A stretch of DNA of 64,000 nt from Planococcus sp. SK3692 (GCF_028890485.2 NZ_JARCHV010000001.1:1523698-1587697); one strand, 5' to 3'. Shown: positions 33,522 through 41,527, numbered from the stretch's first letter. Notes: a model not told the origin generated them from the sequence alone. Numbers and translations: made by a program.

Positions 33522-34073
33522 TTATTTAAATTGTTCGTCTTCTTCCGCTTCGTCGTCTTTATAGAAATCTTCCTGGTCTTCACCCGGCTGGTCTTGAGGC
33601 CCGTCCGAAGAACCAAAATTCTCTACGTCTTCAAAGCTGTTTTCGTAATCGCGGATTCGGCTATCGTCCGATTTTGCCGGACGGTCAGTCGAGGATCCGA
33701 TGACATCTTCTTCAGAAGGCCGGCTTTCAAGGTCCAAGCTGTGATCGGCATGATCGATGCAAGTCAGCGCGGTCGGCATGGCTTCCAGCCGTTCATACGG
33801 AATATCTTTACCGCACACGGCGCATTTGCCGTAAGTTCCATCTTCAATAGCTTTGAGAGCCGCGAGAACGTCTTCATGCTCTTCTTCCTTGAATTGCTCC
33901 ATCGCCATTCCGCGTTCCTGATCATACAAATCAGTAGCGTTATCGCCTGGGTGATTATCGTAATTGGATAATTCGCTAGTTTCGAATTCCTCTGTATGCT
34001 CCATCCGTTCCTCGAGCGATTTCAATTGCGCTTCGAGTTCTTGCTTCAAGTTCTTCTGCTGTTCGTCCGTCAT
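33522..34073 (-). CDS. TraR/DksA-type zinc-finger protein (YteA-like)
   Basis: 183 residues: an N-terminal coiled coil (EELxxQLKSLEERMEHTEEF), ELSNYDNHPGDNATDLYDQERGMA, and a DksA-type zinc ribbon KCAVCGKDIPYERLEAMPTALTC. The fourth ligand is not a clear Cys (TCIDH has His nearby). The highly acidic tail (~60 residues) ends DDEAEEDEQFK. YteA/YocK-like proteins are putative RNA-polymerase secondary-channel or stress proteins. AGGAGG lies upstream. Monocistronic. Confidence 0.87.
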   Translation of the reverse strand: MTDEQQKNLKQELEAQLKSLEERMEHTEEFETSELSNYDNHPGDNATDLYDQERGMAMEQFKEEEHEDVLAALKAIEDGTYGKCAVCGKDIPYERLEAMPTALTCIDHADHSLDLESRPSEEDVIGSSTDRPAKSDDSRIRDYENSFEDVENFGSSDGPQDQPGEDQEDFYKDDEAEEDEQFK

Positions 34074-34150
34074 TATGACTCCTCCTCTAAATACTCGCTT
34101 GTGCTATATATATTGCCTTTCTCGGAGAAATCAAACCTCAGGGGCACAGC

Positions 34151-35080
34151 TTAGAAATCATCGAAGCGGTCCATCAAGCTCATCAAATACTCATCCAGGC
34201 GGTAGCGGACCAATTCATCAGACAAACCGGTCAGGCCGAATGTCTTCCATCCCGGATAGACTGCCGGGCTGCCGTCCAAAGTGTCGATTAGCGAAAGCAG
34301 GTCCCAATACGGATCGTAAGCGAATGATTCGCCGGCATGGCGTTCATAAGCATCCAAAAATTCATTGGCGACGCGCGTGCCATAAAGCTGCGCTAAATTG
34401 ACGCGGCAATGCCCAACATCGACGCCTGCTGGCCCGCGGCACGTATTGACCCAATCGACGACGCTGCTCACGCGCCCTTCTTCCCATAGAATATTTCCCG
34501 GGTGATAATCGCGATGAATCAAGCAATACTCAACCGGCGGCCCGCCTGCCGCTACAATATAGAATGCGCGCATCCAATCGCCTTCTACGCGCGACCATTT
34601 CGGCCGCTCGAGGCGTCTAGCATCGTTATAGGCAAAATATTCATAAGGAAAGCCTTTTGCTTTGTGGCGGTGTATTTCCGCGAGTGTTCCAGCAAGCCCA
34701 TCAAGCCAAGCCGCATCGTACGCAGGAGGCAAGATGACCGCTCCCGGAACTTTCGTCATCAGTACAGCCGGCATGCCGCACGCTTCACCGCTTTCGTCAA
34801 ACGCCAAAATGCGCGGAGCGGAAATGCCCGATTTTTCTGCAAGCTCCAGGCTCATCGCTTCATGCTTCGCCAAGTCCGGTTCCTGGTCGAGCCACTCCCC
34901 TTTGTGGTGAAGCCGCAACACGACGCTCTGCTGTTCTCCATCTTTGCTTGCGCGAATTTCATAAAGCAGTGAAGAAGTCCCACCTTCTAACGGAACAGCT
35001 TCTTCCAATGCAGCTCCTGGCCATTTTAACTCGACCCATTCGAGTGCTTGGCGGGATAAGCCGCCGAATCCATTTGTCAT
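34151..35080 (-). CDS. Aminoglycoside phosphotransferase-family kinase
   Basis: 309-residue APH/choline-kinase-fold protein. The catalytic loop is CLIHRDYHPGNILW (Asp general base, Asn metal ligand), followed by the metal Asp in SSVVDWVNTCRGPAGVDVGHCR. The N-terminal GGTSSLLYEIRA is the nucleotide loop. The substrate is unknown; chromosomal members often act on small metabolites rather than antibiotics. AAAGGAGCGG precedes ATG 35080. Monocistronic. Confidence 0.87.
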   Translation of the reverse strand: MTNGFGGLSRQALEWVELKWPGAALEEAVPLEGGTSSLLYEIRASKDGEQQSVVLRLHHKGEWLDQEPDLAKHEAMSLELAEKSGISAPRILAFDESGEACGMPAVLMTKVPGAVILPPAYDAAWLDGLAGTLAEIHRHKAKGFPYEYFAYNDARRLERPKWSRVEGDWMRAFYIVAAGGPPVEYCLIHRDYHPGNILWEEGRVSSVVDWVNTCRGPAGVDVGHCRVNLAQLYGTRVANEFLDAYERHAGESFAYDPYWDLLSLIDTLDGSPAVYPGWKTFGLTGLSDELVRYRLDEYLMSLMDRFDDF

Positions 35081-35231
35081 CCTTGCCGCTCCTTTCAGCC
35101 TATCTTTTGTTTTAAGTGTACCATGAAAAAACGCCTACTCCAGCTTTTTGATATGCGCCACCCGGAAATTCCGAAAGCGTTTACCACAGCGCTAGAAGGG
35201 TATGGTTTTCTACAATGACCTTTCAACTTAA

Positions 35232-35246
35232 CAGGCGAATCGCCTG
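35232..35246. promoter_or_regulatory. Perfect palindrome upstream of the CYP152 gene (candidate operator)
   Basis: CAGGCGA-A-TCGCCTG, 31 bp before the P450 ATG and about 15-20 bp downstream of a possible TACAAT -10. Confidence 0.45.
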
Positions 35247-35276
35247 CATTGAACATACTGAAGGAGCTGACGTTAC

Positions 35277-36605
35277 ATGAAAGTGAAGCACCCGATCCCG
35301 AAAGCAAAAGAATTGGACAATACCCTATCCCTTCTGGGAGAAGGATTTGATTTCCTGCCCGGCCGCCGCAAAGAGCTGGGTTCGGATATTTTTGAAACCC
35401 GCTTGCTTGGCAAAAAGGTAGTGTGCATGGCCGGCGAAGAAGCGGCTGAACTGTTTTACAATAATGATTATTTCAAACGCAGCGGTGCAGCGCCGCTTCC
35501 GCTTGAGCAGACGCTATTCGGGCGCGGTGCAGTCCATGGCCGAGACGGCGAAGACCACCACCAGCAAAAGCGCATGTTCCTGTCTATGATGACCCCTGAA
35601 CGTTTAGAAGATGCCAAACGCATGATGATCGAAGAACTCGATGCCAAGGCCGAACAATGGGAGCAGATGGACGAAGTAATCCTATTGGATGAAATCGAAG
35701 AAATTTTCACGCGCTCCATGATCCACTGGGCTGGTTTGCCGATGAAAGAAAGCGAAGTCAAGCAGCGCACATGGGAGCTCGTGACGATGGTCGATTCATT
35801 CGGCCTTACTGAAGGACGTTACCTTGAAGGCATGAAAGCGCGCAATGCGCACGAAGACTGGCTGAAGAAAATCATCAAGCAAATCCGGAAAGGGGAATAC
35901 AATCCGCCGGCCTACACGGCAGCGTATATTGTCGCCCACCACCGGACACCGAACGGCAAGCTACTCGACCTCGAAACGGCAGCTGTCGATTTGAATAACG
36001 CCTACCGCCCAATGATCGCCACAGCTTACTTCATCGTCTTCGGCGTCATGGCGATGCACGAAAACCCGGTCACGCGCGGCAAGCTGCAGGCAGACGAAAA
36101 CAACTACAGCCACAACTTCGCCCAGGAAGTGCGCCGTTATTATCCGTTCGCACCCGTCATGGCAGCGATTTCTAAAAAAGATTTCAACTGGAACGGCGTT
36201 CACTTCAAAAAAGACATGCGCGTCATTCTGGATCTTTATGGCACGAACCATCACCCCGATTCCTGGGACAACGCCGACGAATTCATCCCAGAACGTTTCA
36301 GCACATGGAACGGCAGCCCGTTTTCTTTCATTCCGCAAGGAGGCGGCGACCATCATACCGGACACCGCTGTGCAGGTGAATGGATGACGGTCATGTATAT
36401 GCAATCAATCTTCAAGTATTTTGCGGAGAACCTGAAATACAGCGTGCCTGAACAAGACTTGTCCTACGACATGTCCCGCATGCCAACTATGCCAAAAAGC
36501 CGCTTGATCTTAAAAGATGTCCAAAAACTGAAAAATCGCCCCGACAATGTGTTCTATCACGAACAGAAGAATACGACTGTGCAATCAGGTTGTCCGTTCC
36601 ATTAA
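35277..36605 (+). CDS. CYP152-family fatty-acid P450 (peroxygenase/decarboxylase), OleT-like
   Basis: 442-residue cytosolic P450. The haem-thiolate is Cys365 in GHRCAGEW after FIPQGGGDHH. The CYP152 Arg-Pro pair that binds the fatty-acid carboxylate is Arg244-Pro245 (NNAYRPMIA). H2O2 drives hydroxylation or decarboxylation of fatty acids in this family without a reductase. The residue aligned to Gln85 of P450-BS-beta is His87 (GAVHGRDG), as in the terminal-alkene-forming OleT. The C-terminus extends past the usual end and finishes SGCPFH. A palindrome upstream may be its operator. Confidence 0.92.
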   Translation: MKVKHPIPKAKELDNTLSLLGEGFDFLPGRRKELGSDIFETRLLGKKVVCMAGEEAAELFYNNDYFKRSGAAPLPLEQTLFGRGAVHGRDGEDHHQQKRMFLSMMTPERLEDAKRMMIEELDAKAEQWEQMDEVILLDEIEEIFTRSMIHWAGLPMKESEVKQRTWELVTMVDSFGLTEGRYLEGMKARNAHEDWLKKIIKQIRKGEYNPPAYTAAYIVAHHRTPNGKLLDLETAAVDLNNAYRPMIATAYFIVFGVMAMHENPVTRGKLQADENNYSHNFAQEVRRYYPFAPVMAAISKKDFNWNGVHFKKDMRVILDLYGTNHHPDSWDNADEFIPERFSTWNGSPFSFIPQGGGDHHTGHRCAGEWMTVMYMQSIFKYFAENLKYSVPEQDLSYDMSRMPTMPKSRLILKDVQKLKNRPDNVFYHEQKNTTVQSGCPFH

Positions 36606-36608
36606 TAG

Positions 36609-36642
36609 TTAAAAGCTAGAGATTCTGTCTCTAGCTTTTTTT
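36609..36642 (+). terminator. Terminator of the P450 gene
   Basis: TTAAAAGCTAGAGA-ttctg-TCTCTAGCTTTTTTT. Confidence 0.9.
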
Positions 36643-36655
36643 ATTTGCTGGAAAA

Positions 36656-36902
36656 GAAGATAGCGAAGGTTTGCTTGTCTCATTGTTCCATAATTCTATT
36701 TGAACTTCAGTTTAGTAGTCGCCGCCCGACTTTGGGTTGGCCTCTTGCCATAAGCCAGGAAGTACGCCTGTCTTACGGCATCGGCTCACCCTGGGCGCCT
36801 GGCGGCTGGGAGATTTCAATTTGTGGAGCATGATTAGATAGATCTGCTTCTATAATCAGTTGCCGGCTAGTGGGGAAATCGCTTCCCGGATCGAGCGTAT
36901 GC
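36656..36902 (+). repeat. Structured non-coding repeat, element I, copy 1
   Basis: About 245 nt, beginning GAAGATAGCG. The central region folds as GCCGCC ... GGCGGC enclosing GGGT-x-GGCC/GGCT-x-ACCC and an inner hairpin GCCATAAG-c-CAGG-aagtacg-CCTG-t-CTTACGGC (36747-36779). It ends in GGGGAA-atcgc-TTCCC. Copy 2 follows in tandem and a third copy lies at 46.3 kb. No ribosome binding site or protein-like conservation. Confidence 0.85.
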
Positions 36903-37135
36903 GAAGATAGCGAGGGGTTGCTTGTCTCATTGTTCCATAATTCTATTTGAACTTCAGTTTAGTAGTCGCCGCCCGGCTTTGGGTTGGCCTCTTGCCATAA
37001 GCCAGGAAGTACGCCTGTTTTACGGCATCGGCTCACCCTGGGCGCTTGGCGGCTGGGAGATTTTATTGATCGGGTGCGTTTAGATAGACCCGCTTCTTTA
37101 TCGAGTTGCCGGCTAGCGGGGGAATCGCTTCCCGG
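36903..37135 (+). repeat. Structured non-coding repeat, element I, copy 2 (tandem)
   Basis: Direct tandem copy of 36656-36902, nearly identical over the first ~170 nt. The ~50-nt segment before the terminal GTTGCCGGCTAG block is diverged. The stretch 37136-37297 behind it has no recognisable feature. Confidence 0.85.
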
Positions 37136-37297
37136 AATGCGGCGTCTTATAATGAACTGCTCAAATCGAACAACTTATTGGTCAACATTGTGACTGACAC
37201 TATTAAAAAGACACCTTTATTCGACCTGGCATCAATTTCAAGTCCTGAAGCATTTCAACAATCTAGCTCAAGTAAGCTGAAGAAACTATCGTCCCTC

Positions 37298-37453
37298 TAA
37301 AACTAGAGACGAAGTGGAAGGGGGGCTGACTCCTGAGGGACCGCGCGGGCTGGCGAGACAAATGTACGGCGCTCTTTGCCGTACATTGGCTCAACACCCG
37401 CCCCTCGGAAAGCAGCCCCCCTGAAACGCAGTCGAAAAGCGGAAGCTTTTCCA
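37298..37453 (+). repeat. Structured intergenic repeat, element II, copy B
   Basis: Outer arms AGGGGGGCT/AGCAGCCCCCCT. An inner perfect 10-bp stem AATGTACGGC/GCCGTACATT (37361-37387) has a 7-nt loop. It starts TAAAACTAGAGACG and ends CAGTCGAAAAGCGGAAGCTTTTCC, both shared with copy C at 46.7 kb. Related to copy A at 10.2 kb. Confidence 0.8.
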
Positions 37454-37582
37454 CTTACTCTTTATCATGCATCTAAACGTATGACCCGCAAATTACAGAT
37501 TCTAAGCCATAACAAACCAACAATTGACAGAACACGCCCCATCTTATACGATAAGGCAGGAAATTAAATAACCCGGCAACGG

Positions 37583-37621
37583 GAGAGGTTCATAGCATTC
37601 CACCCTCTATAAAAAACTATG
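37583..37621 (+). ncRNA. preQ1-I riboswitch aptamer
   Basis: GAGAGGTTC...ACCCTCTATAAAAAACTA matches the class-I preQ1 aptamer: stem AGAGG/CCTCT, the C-containing binding loop, and the A-rich tail forming the pseudoknot. It sits upstream of queF and a queuosine-precursor transporter, the textbook targets. Confidence 0.93.
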
Positions 37622-37633
37622 GATTTTGAAATC

Positions 37634-37662
37634 AAGCCGAATCCACATGCGATTCGGCTTTT
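37634..37662 (+). terminator. preQ1 riboswitch expression-platform terminator
   Basis: AAGCCGAATC-cacatgc-GATTCGGCTTTTCT directly after the aptamer. preQ1 binding should favour termination. Confidence 0.75.
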
Positions 37663-37722
37663 CTGTTGTCCGATTTTTTATAGCTCTCCCCCCAGCCGGC
37701 CTATTATAAGGAGGCCACACAC

Positions 37723-38217
37723 ATGGCAGGAAGAAACGAAGAAACACTCGAGCATTTGTCTTTGCTCGGCAACCAGAACACGCGCTACAAATTCGAGTAC
37801 GACCCAGGCATTCTAGAAGCGATCGACAATCTCCACACTCGCGATTACTTCGTCAAATTCAATTGCCCAGAATTCACTTCGCTGTGCCCGCAAACCGGCC
37901 AGCCGGATTTCGCGACGATCTACTTAAGCTTTATCCCAGACAAAAAACTCGTCGAAAGTAAAGCCTTGAAGCTCTATTTGTTCAGCTTCCGCAACCACGG
38001 CGATTTCCATGAAGATGTCGTCAACATCATCATGAACGACTTGATCGAGCTGCTTGACCCGCGCTATATCGAAGTATGGGGCAAATTCACTCCGCGCGGC
38101 GGCTTGTCGATCGACCCGTATACAAACTACGGCAAGCCCGGCACGAAATACGAAGAAATGGCGACGTACCGGATGATGAACCACGACATGAATCCGGAAA
38201 CGATCACCAACCGCTAA
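37723..38217 (+). CDS. queF: NADPH-dependent 7-cyano-7-deazaguanine (preQ0) reductase
   Basis: 164-residue type-I QueF reducing the nitrile of preQ0 to the amine preQ1 in queuosine synthesis. Nucleophile Cys55 and Asp62 lie in [25 protein letters not shown]; the QueF motif with the substrate Glu is [16 protein letters not shown]. Length is typical for unimodular QueF. Regulated by the upstream preQ1 riboswitch and followed at 12 bp by the transporter gene. queCDE are not here. Confidence 0.95.
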   Translation: MAGRNEETLEHLSLLGNQNTRYKFEYDPGILEAIDNLHTRDYFVKFNCPEFTSLCPQTGQPDFATIYLSFIPDKKLVESKALKLYLFSFRNHGDFHEDVVNIIMNDLIELLDPRYIEVWGKFTPRGGLSIDPYTNYGKPGTKYEEMATYRMMNHDMNPETITNR

Positions 38218-38229
38218 GGAGAATCGCCC

Positions 38230-38859
38230 ATGCTACTTTATTTGAACGGCGCTTTTGTCGGCCTTCTGATCTTATCCAACATCCTGGCCGTAAAATTATT
38301 TTCCATCAGTGAGTGGGCTGTACTGCCGGCTGCAGTCATCGTCTACGTCTTTACGTTCCCGATCACCGACACGATCGCGGAAGTGTACGGTAAAGAAGCC
38401 GCACGCCAAACGGTCATGGCCGGGTTCTTCACCCAGCTGGCTGCGCTGGTGTTTATCTTTTCTGCCATCCACTTGCCGTCCGCACCGTTTTTTGCGGATC
38501 AGGCAGCGTTCGAGTCGATTTTCTCAGCTGGCTTCCGAGTGACGCTCGCAAGTTTGGTGTCTTATTTCATCAGCCAAAACTTGGACGTCACGATTTTCCA
38601 TAAATTAAAAGCACGCAACGGCGAATCCAAATTATGGCTGCGCAACAATGCTTCGACGATGGTCAGCCAATTAGTGGATACAACGATTTTCATCACAATC
38701 GCTTTTTACGGAACCATGCCGCTGTCGGCGTTGGCTGCCATGATTTTGACGCAATATGTATTTAAGTGGGTCGTCGCAGCAGCGGACACTCCGCTTGTCT
38801 ACTTGCTCGTTAAGCTCGCGCGCCGCTCCAAGACAGCCACTCAAAAAAGCTTTGCTTGA
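38230..38859 (+). CDS. Queuosine-precursor transporter (YhhQ/DUF165 family)
   Basis: 209-residue membrane protein with six hydrophobic segments. Family signatures are FPITDTIAEVYGKEAARQTVMAGF and WLRNNASTMVSQLVDTTIFITIAFYG. YhhQ-type (VUT family) proteins import preQ0/preQ1. The gene is 12 bp behind queF in the same riboswitch-controlled operon, consistent with salvage of preQ0. Confidence 0.9.
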   Translation: MLLYLNGAFVGLLILSNILAVKLFSISEWAVLPAAVIVYVFTFPITDTIAEVYGKEAARQTVMAGFFTQLAALVFIFSAIHLPSAPFFADQAAFESIFSAGFRVTLASLVSYFISQNLDVTIFHKLKARNGESKLWLRNNASTMVSQLVDTTIFITIAFYGTMPLSALAAMILTQYVFKWVVAAADTPLVYLLVKLARRSKTATQKSFA

Positions 38860-38877
38860 TTGTGGATTTACGCACAA

Positions 38878-38912
38878 CAAAGCCGCCGGCAAACATTGCC
38901 GGCGGCTTTTGG
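38878..38912. terminator. Bidirectional terminator
   Basis: AAAGCCGCCGGCAA-acat-TGCCGGCGGCTTTT between convergent genes. Confidence 0.9.
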
Positions 38913-38915
38913 CGT

Positions 38916-39764
38916 TTAAGTTATTTGTTTGGCTGGCTGAACTGTAGGAACAATAATTGCAGTCGAGATCTGTTTCTGCATCCAGACAAGCTCTGCGGTA
39001 ATCGGCAAATGATCCGATGCAGCCGTTTCGATTTTTTCTGCATCCCGCACGTCAAAACCGGGGTCGGCAAAAATGTAATCGATGCGTGTCATCGGCTTGA
39101 ACGATTCGCCAGTTTCTTGATTTTCATAAGGAGACGGATACGTATAGGCGTCGCCGCGCTTCGTTTTCAAGAAGACATCCGTCATGGTGTGGTGGAGATG
39201 GGACAAGTGGCGATGTGTCGGCGGTGCATTGAAATCGCCCGCGATGATTTTCGGAAAATGGCTTTTCCCAGCAATCTCCAATATTTCCGCAACGCTCATT
39301 TCAAGCTCTTCATCTTTCAACGCTAAATGGGCATTCAATACTTTGAGATATGTGCCCCCGACTTCAATGACTGTCTCGAGAACGCCTCGTTGCTCATTGT
39401 TGTAGATGTCGGTAACGACTTGCGTCAAAAAATGGTTTTCTGCGTATTTAATCGGATAAAGGCTTAATGTCGCATTGCCATACTGGCGGTTCGGGCGTTC
39501 TGGATCATCCGGCGCCTGGTTCAGATTGGCGCCATATGCGGCGTACATCCCGAGCCGTTCGGAAAGCCATTCGACCTGGTCCATATAAAAGCTACGGGCC
39601 GAAAAATGACGGTCGACTTCCTGAAGCGCCACAATGGTGGCTCCTGACGCTTCGATCACTTGTGCGGTTCTTTCTAAATCCACTTCGCCATCCATTCCCA
39701 TTCCATGGGCAATATTGAATGACATCACTTTCACTGTTGGTGTCCTGCTGGCATCGCCGTGCAT
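38916..39764 (-). CDS. Endonuclease/exonuclease/phosphatase-family protein, paralog 1
   Basis: 282-residue EEP-fold metal hydrolase. VKVMSFNIAHGMG starts the fold; VALQEVDRHF (metal Glu), IIAGDFNAPP (Asp-Asn) and RIDYIFADPGF...SDHLPITAELV (Asp-His) complete it. No signal peptide. The substrate (DNA, phospholipid head group or sugar phosphate) is not evident. It is the second gene of a tandem paralog pair; the upstream paralog ends 96 bp away. AAAAGGAG precedes the ATG. Confidence 0.88.
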   Translation of the reverse strand: MHGDASRTPTVKVMSFNIAHGMGMDGEVDLERTAQVIEASGATIVALQEVDRHFSARSFYMDQVEWLSERLGMYAAYGANLNQAPDDPERPNRQYGNATLSLYPIKYAENHFLTQVVTDIYNNEQRGVLETVIEVGGTYLKVLNAHLALKDEELEMSVAEILEIAGKSHFPKIIAGDFNAPPTHRHLSHLHHTMTDVFLKTKRGDAYTYPSPYENQETGESFKPMTRIDYIFADPGFDVRDAEKIETAASDHLPITAELVWMQKQISTAIIVPTVQPAKQIT

Positions 39765-39860
39765 GAGACCATCTCCTTTTCTAGTTGAAACGAATCAGTG
39801 GCAGCTGCAATTGTCCCCTTCAGTATATCAAGGATGACGCTTTTGTAAGTTAAAAACAGG

Positions 39861-40607
39861 TTAAAAATTGTTAGAGTTTTGTAAATTTCTGATTTTTGCC
39901 ACAATTGGGATATGATCCGATGCATCACTTTCGATAGTCCATGCTTCCATCGCTTGAAAATGGGCATCATGGAAAATATAATCGATCTTTTGGCCATGGT
40001 CGCCTTGTTTTTTATACGTATCAGGATAAGGTCCGGAACCGAACACGTTGTAAAAGTGCTTGGAGAATCGTCGGATGTGCTCAGTAGAAGGCGCGGCATT
40101 GAAATCCCCGACCAGCACTTGAGGCAGCGGATTATCCGTTGTGATGGCGATAATTTCCGTCAAATTACGGTCCACTTCCTCGTCAATGAGCGATAGATGT
40201 GTGTTATAGAAAGAAAACCGCTGCCCTGCCACTTCGATGACCGCTTCGAGCATTCCGCGCGGCTCGAATTTTTTCGGATGGATTTCTACTGTACTCAAGT
40301 CATGATTTTGGGAGGAAATAATCGGGTAGCGGCTCAAGATGGCGTTGCCGTATTCACGCTTCGGCCGCGCACCGCCTGCTCCCCTGTCAATCAGATTCGG
40401 CCCATACGCCACATGCATATCGAGCCGGTTGGATAGCCATTTGGCCTGGTCCCAAAAACGGCTGCGGGAAGAAAAGTTCCGGTCCACTTCCTGCAATCCA
40501 GCGACATCCACTTTTCCTTGTTCAATTGCCCTAGCCGTTAGTTCAAGGTCGAGCTTTCCGTCGATTCGTTTGCCTGATGCAATATTAAAGCTCATCACTG
40601 TCAGCAT
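39861..40607 (-). CDS. Endonuclease/exonuclease/phosphatase-family protein, paralog 2
   Basis: 248-residue EEP protein closely parallel to its neighbour: LTVMSFNIASGKRIDGKLDLELTARAIEQ, VAGLQEVDRNFSSRSRFWDQAKWLSNRLDMHVAYG, VLVGDFNAAPS, KIDYIFHDAHF and SDHIPIVAKI. Catalytic Asp/Asn/His positions are intact. The start at 40607 is set by AAAGGGAGG. The pair points to a local gene duplication and probably related but distinct substrates. Confidence 0.88.
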   Translation of the reverse strand: MLTVMSFNIASGKRIDGKLDLELTARAIEQGKVDVAGLQEVDRNFSSRSRFWDQAKWLSNRLDMHVAYGPNLIDRGAGGARPKREYGNAILSRYPIISSQNHDLSTVEIHPKKFEPRGMLEAVIEVAGQRFSFYNTHLSLIDEEVDRNLTEIIAITTDNPLPQVLVGDFNAAPSTEHIRRFSKHFYNVFGSGPYPDTYKKQGDHGQKIDYIFHDAHFQAMEAWTIESDASDHIPIVAKIRNLQNSNNF

Positions 40608-40703
40608 CTTCCACACCTCCCTTTTCTTTTATGATTGGGTTACTTCCATTCCCTAGACTTGCTAGATAAAACCAAAAAAGCCCGCAACTAAGCGGACCAC
40701 TGT

Positions 40704-41465
40704 TCATCCATTCAATTTATCGGTATAGGCAATGATCGCATCCCGCAAATATTGCGCTGCCCCTTCGCCGGCTTTTTCATAATAGGCCGCGAATCGTTCA
40801 TCCGCCACGTACATCTCTGCCAGTCCTGCGTGCGCTTTCGGCTCGTAGCTGCCCCATGTAAACCCAAGCCACTGCCGGTGCAAGTCAGCGATTTCCTGCC
40901 CTGAGCTCCCTTCCGGTTCGCCTTCTTGCAGCGCACGCTCCAGCTTGTCCAGGATCTCTTGCTCAAGGCGCTTGAACGCTTCGTATTGTTGTTGGTCCAT
41001 GCCGAGCATTTTGGCGTTTGAGCGGTCGACTTCCGCATCGCCATATTTCTCGCGGATTTCTTTCCCGTAAGCCGCTTCATTGTCCTCAACCAGCTGCTTC
41101 TTGAATCCTTCGAACTTTTCATGTTCTGCCATTTGGCTCTCTCCTTTTTTTGCAGAGATCGTTTTCTCCACATTTGTGATCAAAAGGTCCAGGCGGCTGC
41201 GTTCCCGCATTAACTGTTCGCGCTGCCCAATCAATGCTTCGGTTTCATCAAAACCCGGATCGTCCAAAAGTTTCGCGATGTCGTACAGCCCAAAACCGAG
41301 CTCCCGGTAAAACAAGATGAGCTGAAGACGGTCAACTTCTGAGCTTCCGTACACCCGGTAGCCGGATTCATTTTTCTGCGGCGTCAATAAGCCGATCGAA
41401 TCGTAATAGCGCAAAGTCCGCGCGCTCACGCCGGCAAGCAAAGCCAGCTTCTGTACCGTATACAT
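40704..41465 (-). CDS. MerR-family activator with TipAS ligand-binding domain (Mta-like)
   Basis: 253 residues. The MerR winged helix is MYTVQKLALLAGVSARTLRYYDSIGLLTPQK...YRVYGSSEVDRLQLILFYRELGFGLYDIAKLL, then a dimerisation helix. A C-terminal TipAS domain from ~135 (YGKEIREKYG...WLGFTWGSYEPKAHAGLAEMYVADERFAAYY) binds drugs in TipA/Mta. The start follows AGGAGGTGG. Its own promoter carries a 19-bp spacer and palindrome. It lies 62 bp behind a BmrA-type exporter, the likely target or partner. Confidence 0.9.
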   Translation of the reverse strand: MYTVQKLALLAGVSARTLRYYDSIGLLTPQKNESGYRVYGSSEVDRLQLILFYRELGFGLYDIAKLLDDPGFDETEALIGQREQLMRERSRLDLLITNVEKTISAKKGESQMAEHEKFEGFKKQLVEDNEAAYGKEIREKYGDAEVDRSNAKMLGMDQQQYEAFKRLEQEILDKLERALQEGEPEGSSGQEIADLHRQWLGFTWGSYEPKAHAGLAEMYVADERFAAYYEKAGEGAAQYLRDAIIAYTDKLNG

Positions 41466-41494
41466 GCCGCCACCTCCTGATGACTCCACTTTAA

Positions 41495-41527
41495 ACCTTG
41501 ACGTTGCGTCAAGGTCAAGAGAAAACA
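41495..41527 (-). promoter_or_regulatory. MerR-type promoter/operator with 19-bp spacer
   Basis: On the minus strand, TTGACC is followed by 19 bp and then TAAAGT. The perfect palindrome CCTTGACG-caa-CGTCAAGG occupies 41516-41498 within the spacer. An overlong spacer with an operator inside is the hallmark of MerR control, here of the regulator gene itself. Confidence 0.75.

Noticed and set aside
36645-37193. Short plus-strand ORFs in element I copies sharing a peptide like LGWPLAxSQE..LSYGIGSP
   Set aside because: The shared frame (also at 46204-46437) follows from high nucleotide identity. Differences between copies include non-synonymous changes (Pro/Arg, Thr/Ala, Arg/His), the upstream parts differ, and there is no ribosome binding site. 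RNA/DNA structure explains the conservation better.
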